Source of the DNA: Symsagittifera roscoffensis
Taxonomy: Eukaryota > Xenacoelomorpha > Acoela > Convolutidae
Direction: 5' to 3'
Length of the DNA stretch: 64,000 bases
Assembly: GCF_963678635.1 (NCBI RefSeq)
Contig: NC_087064.1
Span: 71,859,465 to 71,923,464 of the forward strand
Shown here one piece after another: positions 45,820-58,231 of the stretch. The translations under genes were made by a program, and so were the position numbers. Below the pieces are notes generated by a model, which made no database searches, was not told the origin of the DNA, and saw nothing but the letters and a program-made list of their open reading frames with translations. Positions within the stretch are counted from its first letter, which is position 1. Every line of letters begins with the position of its first letter.

Positions 45820-46883
45820 TACTGAAGGAAATTAAAAACTTGAACAAAAAAATTCTACTGGTCATGATGGGATTTGTAGTAAAACGGTAAAATTTTCTGC
45901 TCCGGTGCTGGCTGACCATTTAGCGCATTTTTTCAATATCTGCTTCGAAAAAGAGTGTTTTCCTAATTTTCTCAAAATTCAAAAATTTTGCCATTGTTTA
46001 AAAATGGCGACAAAACTGAACCCGATAACTACCGTCCAATTAGTTTGTTGTCTTGTATAAGTAAACTTTTTGAAAAGATAATTTTCAAGCGCATATCTAA
46101 TTTTGCCGCTAAAAACAACTTGATTGATAAGCATCAGTTTGGATTTCGAAGTAATCATTCCTGTACTCATGCCATTTTGTCCATTACTGACTTTTTTCGC
46201 GAAACAATTGATAATAAAAAGTTTGTTTACTCCTGCTTTATTGATTTGAAAAAGCATTTGATACAGTTGATCGCAAAATTTTGCTTGACAATCTTTATAA
46301 ATATGGGTTCAGAGGGAAAATTCACAAGTTAATGACAAAATATCTTACAGGGAGAAAACAATATGTTTATTCAAATCAATCCGTCTCGAATATGCTAGAA
46401 TGTACAAATAGTGTTTCTCAAGGTTCAGTTTTGGGGCCATTTCTGTTCCTTTTATACATAAATGATATGCCGTCGGCCAGCAACGTTAAGCTAACATTAT
46501 TTGCAGATGATACAACGGTAGTTGATGCTCAAAAGTTTTTATCCAAAAAAAAGTTCCAGACAGAATTAAATAAAATATGTAATTGGTGCAAAAATAACAA
46601 TCTGCTGATAAATCAAAGGAAGTGCAAAATTATGAAGTTTGGACAGGATAGCGTAAATGAAAAATTTTCTTTTGGTAATAATGTACTCGCCGAGGTTTCT
46701 GATTTTAGGTATTTAGGAATTCAAATGGAAAACAGACTCAAATTTGAATGTCATATTAATAATGTATGTGGTAAATTAGCTAAATTTAACGGTTTACTAT
46801 TCAAGGGTAGAAACTGTTTTTTGAAAAATGTGCTGGTTAAATTTATAACTGCTATGCAAAGCCACTCATTTCCTACGGTATAA
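45820..46883 (+). pseudogene. LINE ORF2 reverse transcriptase domain, broken
   Basis: RT motifs in two frames. 45988-46332: KTEPDNYRPISLLSCISKLF, KHQFGFRSNHSCTHAI and the FIDLKKHLIQ segment, where the usual FDT-type region is damaged. 46281-46883: a SVSQGSVLGPFLFLLYIND segment and the catalytic FADDTTV near 46500-46520, then a thumb-like region. The family signature is strong, but multiple shifts make it inactive. Confidence 0.8.
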
Positions 46884-46927
46884 TTGCATTTGGTGCAACA
46901 TCAAAAAGCCTATAAGAAAAAATATTT

Positions 46928-47461
46928 GTGATGCCAAAACGTATTTTTAAAACTATTTGTTTCAAGAGAAATTTTGAGCATGCCTCATATATTCTACATT
47001 CGTTTGAGATTGACACCGTTTTTGACTTATATTTCAGACAAATATTCAAAGAAACTTTTAATCAACTTCGTGGTAAAACTCCCCTTGAAACTTTTAATTT
47101 GGAATCTCTGAATAATCGTCGGGTTACTCGGGCCTCTGTGGCAAAAACTTTACCAAGCATGAAAACTAGAACACAAATAATGCAACGCTCATGGAAAAAT
47201 GTGTCTCTTAAATGCTATAATTTTTTGAAATCAAACGAGCTGATACCAGATAACCTAAACCAATTAACTGAGCATCAACTAAATGGGTATGTCAAAAAAT
47301 TGTTTTCATTGTTTCCTAAAGATAATGGAGATCTTCTAGATTTATTTTTGTTGAATCATCAAGTTTTTTTTTTGAATCATCTCGCAACTTCTGTCATAGG
47401 TTTTTCAGAGTCAAGCCTCGATAAGCTGCATAGCTTCTTGCATGATCCTTGGTGGGTTTGA
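46928..47461 (+). CDS. LINE ORF2 C-terminal part
   Basis: Open frame of 177 codons, with RIFKTICFKRNFEHASYILH near its start, then KETFNQLRGKTPLETF and RTQIMQRSWKNVSLKCYNFL. It corresponds to the C-terminal region downstream of RT in CR1/Jockey-like elements, where the old host-interaction and nucleic-acid-binding segments lie. Separated from the RT frame by a stop and a frame change near 46883-46928. Confidence 0.6.
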   Translation: MMPKRIFKTICFKRNFEHASYILHSFEIDTVFDLYFRQIFKETFNQLRGKTPLETFNLESLNNRRVTRASVAKTLPSMKTRTQIMQRSWKNVSLKCYNFLKSNELIPDNLNQLTEHQLNGYVKKLFSLFPKDNGDLLDLFLLNHQVFFLNHLATSVIGFSESSLDKLHSFLHDPWWV

Positions 47462-47525
47462 TTTGTACATGCGGTTTATTGTTTACCTGTCTGTATAATT
47501 TTACTCTCCTAAATAAACTATACTA

Positions 47526-48029
47526 AACATCAGATTCCAACACCAAACAGATCAAAATAAAATTGAAAACGGCAAAGCTTTTCTACTTTGTTGTGGTTTC
47601 ACTTGCAAAATTGCCCAAATCTCAAGATTGTCAAAACTTGCGATAAAGATTAATGAGATTGGGCTTTTTGGGTTTCTACTTTATTTTGGATTTGTCCTCA
47701 ATCTGATTTCTTCCGTATTCGCTGAGAGTATTTCCGATTAAGATTGGAGGGCTTTGAGTTTTTGCAATCTGTTTTTATACACTGGGGGATTCTGTCTTGA
47801 AAATTTTTGACCCCTTTGCAACCTTGTCGCATTTTTTTAAGATTCGCTCATATTCCATATATGTGCGAATACTGTACCCATGATGATTAAAATTGTCTGT
47901 GGAATTAATGATTAGATTGGATATTAAATTGATAAAGTGTTAATTAGTCCAACCCACATTTTTTCAGTGGATTCCAAATCGATCAAAGCTTTGAAAAAAT
48001 TAGAGTTCGCTCCACTCCAGAAAAGGAAT
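47526..48029. other. No gene seen
   Basis: AT-rich DNA after the LINE 3' end; no frame or motif recognised. Confidence 0.35.
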
Positions 48030-48580
48030 TATGCAAAGCCGCACTATTTGTTCCGACTTTCGATACAAAAGTAACGGAATATTTGTGCTCGGGGTGGGTT
48101 TTTTTCTTCAGACAAATTTCGACTTTTTAACTAGCCATTTTTGACGGAATCTTTTAATATCATTCGAAAGGTATTGTTGTCCTGAGCTCAAATTTGAAAA
48201 GATAGTTCACCTGTGATCGTTTTTTTGTAAAGTTACGGGGGTTTAAGGATGGCCATTTTGGCAACTTTGGGACAATTAACGCGCGATATATTTCGCGCTA
48301 TTAACGCGTAAGCGGAGATTTAATCCGTCTTAGAAATTGTTCCAAATTGGTTAAAAGAAGCTTATTTGCCTTAATTGTTTGTTACAAGGAGCGAAATATA
48401 TCCTGTTGCACTTTATATGGCGTGTGGGGTGATGATTTTCATTTAAAAAATTTCACATTTTGGAAAAAAAATTTTCTTTTTTTTATTGAATTTTTGAATG
48501 TTATTACTGCTCCATAAACCTTAAAAGGCAGTCGGAACATTCAGCGCTTCGACCTGATACGAGCAGTCTTGTTTGTAGTT
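48030..48580. repeat. Dispersed palindromic repeat family, copy 1
   Basis: Contains, in order, 'gttccgactttcgatac', 'atatttgtgctcgg', 'tttttgacggaat', 'attcgaaaggtattgttgtcctgag', an 'aattaacgcgcgatatatttcgcgc' palindromic block, and 'aaaggcagtcggaacattcagc'. The same modules recur in inverted orientation at 55680-56240. No coding capacity. Confidence 0.7.
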
Positions 48581-49829
48581 TCACTTCAAAATTGCCCAAG
48601 TACCCATTTATTACTTTTTTTCTAGAATTTACCCTTTTGTTGAACCGCGCTTTTAACTTTTTGACTCAAAAATAAGAATTGTTTTTGTTATACTTAAATA
48701 AAATTAAGCCATTATCATTAAGTTGCAAGATTTTTAGGCTCTTGTCATTACCCGCACTTAAGTTTCTCCATTAATAATTATTTATCTGGCTACTTTATGT
48801 TTGAAAGCAAATTTAACCCTGTAGCAGTCAATTAGAAGACAATTTTATGTTCAAAGACACAAATAAAAGATTATCTAGTGTAAGTAATTGATTAAAACAC
48901 TTATTTTTTTTTCAAATATGTTGGAGTTATAAACCGTGATTTCTCTATAAATACCAAGAAAATGAAAGTTTCTCTTCATATTAATGCAATATAATCTATT
49001 GTTTTTTTCTCTATATAATTCCAATAAAGTTTATTGTATGTATCATATAATGGCAACAAAATGTAATTCTTTTGCCATACTCATTAAAATACATGACTCA
49101 TTATAAGCATAACTTTTGATCTTAAAATCACCAAATCAAATCATTTCTGTATAAAATATTTTTACTAGTGGATTGCATTTTTAGCGAGTTTCTTGTACGT
49201 GCTTTTTAGATCTTGATTTTTTTAAATCTTGATTTGTAGTACTTTAGCGCATTGTGCATTAATGTTGCATTTCCTTTTCAATTTATTGCCCTCGATTGTT
49301 TTGGAACTAAACTTTGTTAGGTTTCTCTAAAATTGTCTCGCAAAAGTGAGGTTTTACTGAAAATTTTTAGTTTATCGCCGATTTGCTCCAGCTAAAATGT
49401 TCTTCTACTTAGACGTAGTGCTTGTTAATCGCTGAATAATGCGGCGCAAAAATTATGATAAAAATCCAGTTTTCCTGAGTTTTGAAAAAGGTCGAAAAAA
49501 TTCAATTTAAAATATAAGGTCAAATTATTGCTTGCAGTGAGTCACGTTTTTAAATAGATTTTCTGGGGATTCCATGAAGACAAAAATTGATTTTATTACA
49601 ATTGAAAAAAAAATAGTAGAATTAGAGCAAAACCCTGAATGTTGGGAAATTTTGTTACCTTAGTGGGAGCAAAATCTTCCACTTTATATCCTAAATAGCG
49701 GGTGGAGGATGATTTAAAGAAATAATCGCATTGTTTTTCTATTTTTTTATGAAAATTTTAATGCATCTTTTTTTTAAACGGAACACAGTTTTATAGTTCT
49801 CAAAAAACCGTCAAACTATTCAGGGTTTA

Positions 49830-50095
49830 GCCCTGATACGAGCGGTCTTTTTGTTCCGAAGCTCAAGAAAAGTGACAAACATTTGTGCTCTGGTCGTTTT
49901 GTTTTTCCACACTTATTTCGACCTTTTAACTAGCAATTTTTGACGGAATTTGTGAGCATTCATTCGAAAGGTATTGTTGTCCTGAGCTCACATTTGAAAG
50001 CATATTTCGCCCGTGATTTTTGATTTTATTCGGTTCCAAGATTGCCAACTTGGCCCTTTTAGGGCCATTAAATTAACGCCCTAGCAGTCTTTTTA
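49830..50095. repeat. Dispersed palindromic repeat family, partial copy 2
   Basis: Modules 'tattcagggtttagccctgatacgagc', 'atttgtgctc', 'ttttgacggaattt' and 'ttcgaaaggtattgttgtcctgagctc' occur in the same order as copy 1, with the rest diverged. Confidence 0.6.
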
Positions 50096-50619
50096 AACTT
50101 TATTACCCCTTACCGTATCAGTTGTGTCCTTTTTTGGTTAAAAAAACCCGGCAGCGCTTTTTTAATCGGCCAATTTGTTTATCCATTTTGTGCGTCATTT
50201 GATACCTCTGATGTTTTTTGTTTGCACCAAATAGACTACCAGGTTTTCAATTCTAAAGGGACATATGTTTTCCAGAAATACACTTAGGATAAAGGATCTT
50301 TAGGAGTAATATTTAGGGGCTGAATTGGCATATTTCCTATATTTTGATTCCGGAGAGTCATAAAACCGTGTACGTGAAAGAAGTTTTTTCGATCATAGTT
50401 ATCGTCTGACCTATATGAAAAACGGGAAAAGTTTATGATGATAGTATATGCGTGGGTTACTGTTCCTTATTTTTTTGCTTGTTAATCTTGGTTATAAGTT
50501 ACGATTATCAGCAAACGTAATTTTGTGTTGTTTTGGTACCATTTTATGCTATGATGATTTCTTGTTTATCAAAACTATTATACACCCCAGTTGTCATTTT
50601 TGAAACTAGCAATTTGAAA

Positions 50620-50665
50620 ATCCGCCCCCCCCTCCCCCTCGAGAAAATCCTAGATCCGCCCCTGG
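50620..50665. repeat. Repeat end 'cctcgagaaaatcctagatccgcccctgg'
   Basis: Same terminal motif as at 38115-38143, preceded by a C-rich tract. It marks an end of a dispersed repeat family. Confidence 0.5.
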
Positions 50666-52209
50666 TTGAATTTGCTACGTTTGTTGCAGCCGCAGAAAAA
50701 TGAAAAAAATGAAAAATGGATTAAACAATAAAAATTTGATTGTTTTTTTTTCGAATTGTTTGCTTTCATTCTATTGAAAATTATCTCCCTTTTCTTAAAA
50801 AAGAGGTCGCATATGGTGCATACAGTGGCATAGGCATACATTATCAATTTTACCCCCTGTATTTACCTAATAAACCCAGAGTAAACACCTTGCTTGCTTT
50901 GTCTGATCAAATTATCATTTTTATGACAAGGAGCTGAAAACAAATGTTAGCTGCCCATTCAAATACCAATACACTTTGTTTCAATATCCGAAGACGGATG
51001 AACATATCTATTCTTTCTCATATAGAAGGCTTGACTCTATGGCTTTGATGAAAAAACCTATATCATTACATAATCACACCGCACATATACATCAGCTGCC
51101 CTATCCATACTAACATCTACGGCGGTTGTACTTTTCAAAATGAAGCTTGAACTTTGTTAAATTTTTTGAATATATTGCCGTTCGTTGAACTTTGAAGTTC
51201 GTTAAATATGAAGTTTGAAGTTAGTTGCATTTTTTGAATAATTTGTCCTGCCTTTTGGAACGATATAGCTTTGTATAAAAGCCGTATCTAATGTATACCG
51301 CCGCTATTTATGTTAAAATACCTAATTAGTCATTCCAAATAAAAATGAAAACCGGAGGTGAAGGCTGCTCTATTTGCAACTTTTTTTAAAGCTCTCAAAA
51401 TTTATGAGGGGTAAACAGTCCCCGGGAAATTAGATCTCACAGCCGAGCGAAAGCTTTTATTAATGCATTTATACTTAAAGGAAAGCTGTTTGATTCAATT
51501 ACATGTGCGGTGGCTGCAAAAAATAACCTTTTTAAAAATCGGGTATACTTTTTAGACACTTCTGAGTCGTATGAAGAAGAGGAGAGAGCGGTGTATACTT
51601 ATCAACAAAATTTTACCTTCTCGTGATAAGTGAACATATTGAACTTAAGATTCAATTTAAAGTTATTGTTCTGATTGGTTATTACTAAACTAACTTACCG
51701 CTTATTTTTGCTCAGATAACAACAGATCACATTCAGCATCATGGTAAGTCTTAATGAATTTTTCGACAAATATTTTTTGACAAGTGCATGACATAAACGA
51801 AATTGGCGATAACTTCAGGCAGTTGTTGAATTGAGTCAAATTTCTTAATAAAGAAGAACGATCGAATCACGCCAGAGCCCAGAATGATCCGACCCACTTC
51901 TGTTGGATACTTTCGAAAAAACTCTGATAGAATTGTAGGTTTCTAAGTTTATTATTTTTTGTGTATTTTCCGGGAGGGGGCAATTATAGGGTATTGTTTT
52001 ATGACATTCATTTTCGGCCGCCTGACCAACCCTTTGGCGCCAATAAATACTAATAATAAGGGGAGCACGCGCCGGAACAAAAAACACAAATTGTCGACAT
52101 TTGTCTAGAAAAAAAAACAACCCGAGCACAAATATTCTGTCTTTTTCCACGAAAAAAAACCAAACATTAAAACAAAAAAAAAACAAGCGATATACCCCCA
52201 ATTGAAACT

Positions 52210-52400
52210 GAATTGATTTGTGAGCGGATTAAATAGTCGCTTACGCGTTAGTAGCGCGAATTGTATCGCGCATTACTTATCCCAAATTGCCCATCTTTAA
52301 ACCCAATAGCTTTATGAAAAAAAATCATAGGTAAACTACCTTGTTAAATTTGATTTTTTACTTTGTAAACTCAAAAAAACTGAAGGAAAAAACCCTTCGA
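52210..52400. repeat. Dispersed palindromic repeat family, partial copy 3
   Basis: Carries 'cgcttacgcgttagtagcgcgaattgtatcgcgcat', then 'cccaaattgcccatctttaaaccc', as in the inverted copy at 55950-56040. Confidence 0.6.
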
Positions 52401-53849
52401 GCTCATTTTTTTTTTCAAAAATCGAACATCAAACATTTACCAGCGAAACAAAAAACAGGAAAATATACTACGATCAGACCAAAGCCTGACTGTTGCAGTT
52501 TGTTGTTGTAAAAACTCTCAATCACTCAATAAGTGAAATTAGTGTAGAAACAAAGCAAATTTCTGGGTTTCCTCGACTTAACCATTTTCCTTCTGCAATT
52601 ATTTTGCCTAAAAGACCTCAAATGTTTGTGAGAATGTTTTTGCAATAAATTTTTGTTTCATGAGAAAAAAACAAGATTGCTCACACTAGGGCAAAACCTT
52701 GAATGTTTTTTTTTCTGATGTTCAGCATGTCTGAACTAATTTTCAGTGAACAAAAGCGGCGCGAAATCCAAAAAATGAAAATATATTTTCGAAAGTCAAA
52801 ATGAATTTTGTCAAAATTAAAGTTGTCATCATATATCACATGTTTTCAATGTGTGCTCAGATCACAGATTTTTTCGAATATCTTCGAATAACTTCAGTAG
52901 CAGAAGTTTAAGATATATAGAAAAAAGATAACAAAGTTTGGAAAGAGCCATGATTTTTAAAAAAAAATACTTTGCTTTAAATCTGTTGAAACATTTTGTA
53001 CACAAAATTTTATAAATCATTTTTTGACGTTTATTGGGAAAATAATCTCAAACTGCACAAATAGTACTTCTGTTTTAGGCAAACAACGTGGAAAAATTAA
53101 AAATCAAAATAGAAAATTCACTGTTCAGGTGGTCCATTTTGACCCATTCAATTCATCTTTAAATCAACTTGACTTACTTTCAATGTTTCAGACTCTCAGA
53201 TTCTTTTTTTACCGATTGATACCTTTTTTTATTAAAGTAGAACGAAAGCTCGAAAAAAATTTTGGTAAAAAGACATGGCCATTTTCTGAAGATTGCAAGT
53301 TCGGATAGTTCTGGTTTTGAAATTTCCGCCTTTTCTGTTATTCATAATCAGCGAAATCTTTATCTAGGGGATTACTGTTCCAAAGTGCACTGAAGAAGGC
53401 TTCATAAGGTGGTAGCTCTGGAAAATCAAGCTGGTCAGGTTAATCAAATCACTCATAGGGAAAAAATCGTTTCGTTTAGATAACTTTATAGGCTATGAGC
53501 AGAATTCCGGAGATTTTGCTCCACTGTGTTAATAGAAATGCGTTTTCTTTTTTAACTGCTTATTCAAAATAAGTAAAAAAGATACAAATTTACTTTTCTT
53601 GACCGGAATTTACTTCAACAACGCTGGTGTTTCCAACTTTGAACAACAAAATTTTTTTTTCGTAGGAAAAACAACTTTGTCGAAAATATTTTTCAAATCT
53701 GAAATGAAAAATTATTAGACTTTAAAGCTAAAAATATACATAAGCGTATAATAGTGGTAAAGTGATGTAGATTGCTTTAGTTATTTGTCCAAAAAAACCA
53801 AAGGAATTCTTTTTTTTTGAAGTTATGGCATGGAAACATCAGAAAAAAA

Positions 53850-54420
53850 GGCACTTGACTCAGTTTGAATGGTCAATCAATAAAGAACAAACCAATTTTT
53901 GTTCAATGGAAACCAAAATAATTCCCTTTTTGATACTATTATGGCAAGGAGAGATCTGAAAAAAAACCTGACTGAGTTTGAATGGTCAATCAATAAACCA
54001 AAAATCAATAGATTTTCTTATAAAGAAAAAAGCAAGAAAAAAATTGTCAATTCCTTCACAGTTTAGAGTTTGATAACCACACAATGTCTCAGTTTGTCAA
54101 AAAATCTTCCAATTGATTGTCCAAATTTTCACAATTTTCTGTTTTATGAGTGTTACTAAGCCAAAAGGCAACTGATCACTGTGCGTTTCCCGGCATGCGA
54201 AAACATTTGTTTTCACTTCGAATGAACGCCTGATTTAGCTTTGTTGATGTTAAAATGGAGAAAAATTCTACTTGAAGTAAGAATCTTGATTCTAATTAGT
54301 TGACAGCCAAATTTATGATGAATTCATTATAAATTAAGCTCAATTTTGATTGGCCAATAACAAAATGGATAACAAATTCATTATAACCTAAGCTCAATTC
54401 TGATTCGCTGATATGAAATG
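53850..54420. repeat. Short direct and tandem repeats
   Basis: 'gagtttgaatggtcaatcaataaa' occurs at about 53862 (as 'cagtttgaatgg...') and 53978. At 54310-54400 a ~60-bp unit with 'gaattcattataaattaagctcaattttgat' / 'caaattcattataacctaagctcaattctgat' is repeated in tandem. Confidence 0.55.
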
Positions 54421-55440
54421 AGATGAAATTAGCTTAAAAAAACAAAGTTGCACCCCAATTTGTTAATTTTTCTTTTAGCTACACTAAATGGTATTAACCT
54501 CATTTAGATTTATTGTATAACGAAAAACAATCGTTATCATTTTTGCAAAATGGGTGAAGTTTGTGTTTTGTAGAACTGGGCAGGTTTATGTTTACATCGA
54601 AGTTTTAAAATATCAGTTCCATTGTTATGACAAAACTGATTCAAATTTTACCACTGCAAGAAGTGTTTGAACACAGTCATTCCGTTCTTATATCAGAATT
54701 TTTTTGTGTCGAGAAAAACAGATTTGAATTTTTTGATTTTTCGTCTTAAATAGAGCCAATAAAAACAAGCAGGCTTACAACAGCTGTATTATGCCTAATT
54801 TAAGACCTTAAAACTTATATTTCAGCAACCAAAACTAGTTTTTGGAGTTTCTTAGCTTCATTTTGGGAACCAAAAATTTTTTAAAAAAATCAAAAATTTT
54901 TTAAAAAATTTCAACGTTTTTCTAGTCAATTTTCTACAAAAAGTTCTGTCCAATTCGGCTATATTACTATGACTCTCTAATATACCTGAAATACATTTTT
55001 ACTTTTTATCCTTCTATCACACCAAGCTGAAAAAACCTACATTAAATTTTAAAAAATTTCCCTACCATAGGTTTCTAAAGACTATGGTCGGAACAATCGG
55101 CGCCACTTGCATAGTTACCGGATATCATTGTTTTTCAATTTATTATTTGGGACCAATAGTAGCGTGAATTTCCCACTAAACTTTTGAGGTTTCCTGAATT
55201 TCCCATTTCGTAAATTACCTTAGTGTTTTTTTAGTTATTGAAATTTGGCCACTGAATAGAAGCAAGAGTTGCATGTTTTGAGTATGACAAATTTTACCAA
55301 CGTGATAATTTAACAAAAATTCGCAAAACTTGTGGTGTTTTAAACTGCCCTGCATGTAATTTTATTATTTGAAGCACCGAGGAACTGGCTTTTCATATAA
55401 TAAAGTATTCCACTTACTCCTCTTGTCGAAGCTATGTAGT

Positions 55441-55640
55441 NNNNNNNNNNNNNNNNNNNNNNNNNNNNNNNNNNNNNNNNNNNNNNNNNNNNNNNNNNNN
55501 NNNNNNNNNNNNNNNNNNNNNNNNNNNNNNNNNNNNNNNNNNNNNNNNNNNNNNNNNNNNNNNNNNNNNNNNNNNNNNNNNNNNNNNNNNNNNNNNNNNN
55601 NNNNNNNNNNNNNNNNNNNNNNNNNNNNNNNNNNNNNNNN
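55441..55640. other. Assembly gap (200 N)
   Basis: Two hundred unknown bases. The gap directly abuts a copy of the dispersed palindromic repeat, which is a likely reason for the failed assembly. Confidence 0.99.
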
Positions 55641-56750
55641 CAGAAATCACCGAACAAATTCTTATGGAATGCAAAAGCAAACAAGACTGCTCGTATCAGG
55701 GCGATGCCCTGAATGCTCCGACTGCCTTTTAAGGTTTATGGAGCAGCAGTAATAAAAATAAAAAATTAAATGAAATAAAGTAAAATGAAATTTTTTTTCA
55801 AAAATTTGAAATTTTTTATGAAAATCATCCCCCACACGCCACACGCCATATAAAGTCTATAAAGATAGATTTCGTTCCTTGTAACAAATCAATTATGGCA
55901 AATAAGCTTCGTTCAACCAATTTGGAACGATTTATAAGACGGATTAAATCTCCGCTTACGCGTTAATAGCGCGAATTATATCGCGCGTTAATTGTCCCAA
56001 ATTGCTCAAAATGACCAAAATGGCAATCTTTAAACCCTCATAATTCTACGAAAAATGATCACAGGTAAAATATTTTTTCAAGTTTAAGCTCAGGACAACA
56101 ATATCTTTTGAATGATATAAAAAAATTCCGTCAAAAATGGCTAGTTAAAAAGTCGAAATTTGTCTGAAGAAAAAAAAACCCCACCCCGAGCACAAATATT
56201 CCGTTACTTTCTTACCGAAAGTCGGAACAACAAGACTGCTCGTATCAGGGCGAAGCCCTGAATGTTCCGATTGCCTTTTAAGGTTTATGGAGCAGTAATA
56301 ACATTATAAAATTAAATGAAATAAATTAAAAGAAAATTTTAAAAAGTCGAAATTTGTCTGAAAAAAAACCACCCGAGCACAAATATTCCCTTACTTTCGT
56401 ATCGAAAGTCGGAACAATAACAGCTAAAATATATATTTTCTGTGGACATAATTTTACTTTTAAGCCGTTTGTGTGATTTCTTTTTTGCTTTGATTTTTTA
56501 ACATTATATTTTTGCACATCCTTTAGACATTGTTCTTGAAACTGCAAGTCTTGTTGCTTGCTCCAGCATTTGGAGCTGAATTTATCTTTTGGCCATATGT
56601 CTTTTGCTTCAATACCACAAAAAATCAAAAGCGAGACTTTGTTGCGGATTCCGCAACAGGGCTTTTTCAAAGTTGTCGCATCCTCAAATAAATCTAACAA
56701 GACTGCTCATATCAGGGCAAAGCCCTGAGTGTTCCAACTGCCCTTTAATT
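55641..56750. repeat. Dispersed palindromic repeat family, cluster of copies
   Basis: The signature 'agactgctcgtatcagggcgaagccctgaatgttccgac' (variants) occurs at about 55684, 56226 and 56700 (partial: 'gactgctcatatcagggcaaagccctgag'). A full inverted copy of the 48-kb element lies at 55680-56240, with a second partial copy at 56338-56415. The minus-strand frame at 56326-56700 overlaps this repeat; it has no recognised domain. Confidence 0.7.
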
Positions 56751-56819
56751 GATGTCGGATAATTGTGCAAGACTACGAACTTTAGGCTGATAATATCAAA
56801 ATTTTGAGTCCTATTTGGA

Positions 56820-56930
56820 GTTGATAAAACTAACTGCCTCAATTCAATTTGAAATTATTTTGTAGTGCGGCATAATATAGCTGCTTCAATTCAATTTGAA
56901 ACGATTTTGCAGTGCGGCATAATGAAAGAA
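56820..56930. repeat. Two-copy tandem repeat, ~53 bp
   Basis: 'ctgcctcaattcaatttgaaattattttgtagtgcggcataat' is followed by 'ctgcttcaattcaatttgaaacgattttgcagtgcggcataat'. Non-coding. Confidence 0.65.
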
Positions 56931-58231
56931 ACAGATTTTGTCATACTGTTGGGAGCTTTCTATTGTGGTGTGCACACACGGCTGGACCAATGCAGATCAA
57001 AAGATCGATCCCCCTAGGGACCAGACTTTTGTAAAAGTTGTCTGAATATAATAAACCACACAGAGCACATATTTTCCTCGCTCTCTTCGAAAATTGGAGC
57101 AAAAAGTACGGTTTTGCCTGTAATTTAAAAAAAAGAAATATTTTTCGAATTGTTGATATTTTTTCGGAAATGTTAGATGGCAGTTAGATTGCTGTAAATT
57201 TGGTAATTTTCACTTATGTTATGTTTGTTTAATTGTAGTCCTTGTTGCCTGTGTCAAATTGTGGCTACTCCTCTGCAATATTTGTCTGAAAAACTATGGC
57301 TAATCAATTGTTTTCGATAACTTTTGGAGGGAAAACTTGTGAACTAATATCTTTTTTAAACCTCAAGTGTAGTGTAGCGTAATGTATGAACTGCATTATA
57401 GCTAAAGGTAGTTTAATTTTTCAGTTTTGGTCACAGATATTTACATCAATCTATAAAATCAAATTATGGTACCGGAAACAATAAGCATGAGAAATCCTCG
57501 GCTTACTTTTTATTTGTTAGAGCACTTGATTGTAACTATAGAGTGTTCAGATTGCAGTGTTGTAATGTAAATGCAGGGTAATAATATTCAGGGCTGGGTA
57601 ACTAAATGAGCTAAAAGAGCACAAGATTTGATATTTGTACATAAGTTAAACCATTTATTCTGTAGTTGACGCCAAATTGTTGACAAGTTTTAAATTTTAT
57701 ATCTTAATTTGAACAGTTTCAATTTTTTTGTCATAAAAAAAAAAATTTTTCCGACTCATTAGATTGTTTGACGAACCCGTGATTATCACGAGAACTAGCT
57801 TCTGTCGCTGATGAAATCACCGCGGCTAACAGGTTTTGTCACAAGAACAATTTCATCCTACAAAAAACTGACAGGTTTGGTCCCGCTTACCAGCAGGTAT
57901 TTTTTATTTACCAGCAGATTTCTCCCATTTATCAAATTACTTTTTGTTTGATTGGGAAACCTTAATTTCGACAACTGGGCTGATACGTGTTGTGAGCTTG
58001 CCATTTCCTGGTCACGCACGTAGAGTTCATGAAAATATCTGGCGGTTATCGGCCTCTGGGAGAGAATTTTTGGAACAAGACAAAATCTGCAATAACAAAC
58101 TTCAGGGCCAAATCTAGTGCCAAATCAGTGCGAGCCAAAATGAGACTTTTCAACAATTAGGCGTGAACTATAATTCTGAGCGTTTGACTTCTTTGCTGAT
58201 GAGCTTGTGTTTTTGTCATCTTCCATATTTT
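56931..58231. other. Downstream of the KCTD-like gene, likely including its 3' UTR
   Basis: Directly below 58232 on the minus strand this should include the 3' untranslated region of the KCTD-like gene. No clear poly(A) signal was assigned. The block at 57780-57900 is somewhat GC-richer but not open. Confidence 0.35.

Larger units (their letters stand above)
43200..47525 (+). mobile_element. CR1/Jockey-like LINE, broken
   Basis: Non-LTR retrotransposon with ORF1, an endonuclease/RT ORF2 and a 3' end near 47525 (tcctaaataaactatac). The apurinic-type endonuclease, a FADD-type RT box and the order EN-RT place it among the CR1/Jockey/L2-like clades; the exact clade is uncertain. At least six stops or frameshifts interrupt it. 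The 5' boundary is not defined, and no target duplication was found. Confidence 0.75.
48581..55440. other. Repeat-rich AT-rich stretch, no supported gene apart from listed repeats
   Basis: Apart from the repeat pieces listed separately, I see no coding frames with a recognisable domain. The frame at 51845-52201 (minus) overlaps repeat DNA and is rich in Phe from poly-T; the frame at 53024-53308 is short and domainless. Confidence 0.35.

Noticed and set aside
56326-56700. Minus-strand frame of 124 codons
   Set aside because: Its end lies in the dispersed palindromic repeat and the rest shows no family I know; coding is not supported.
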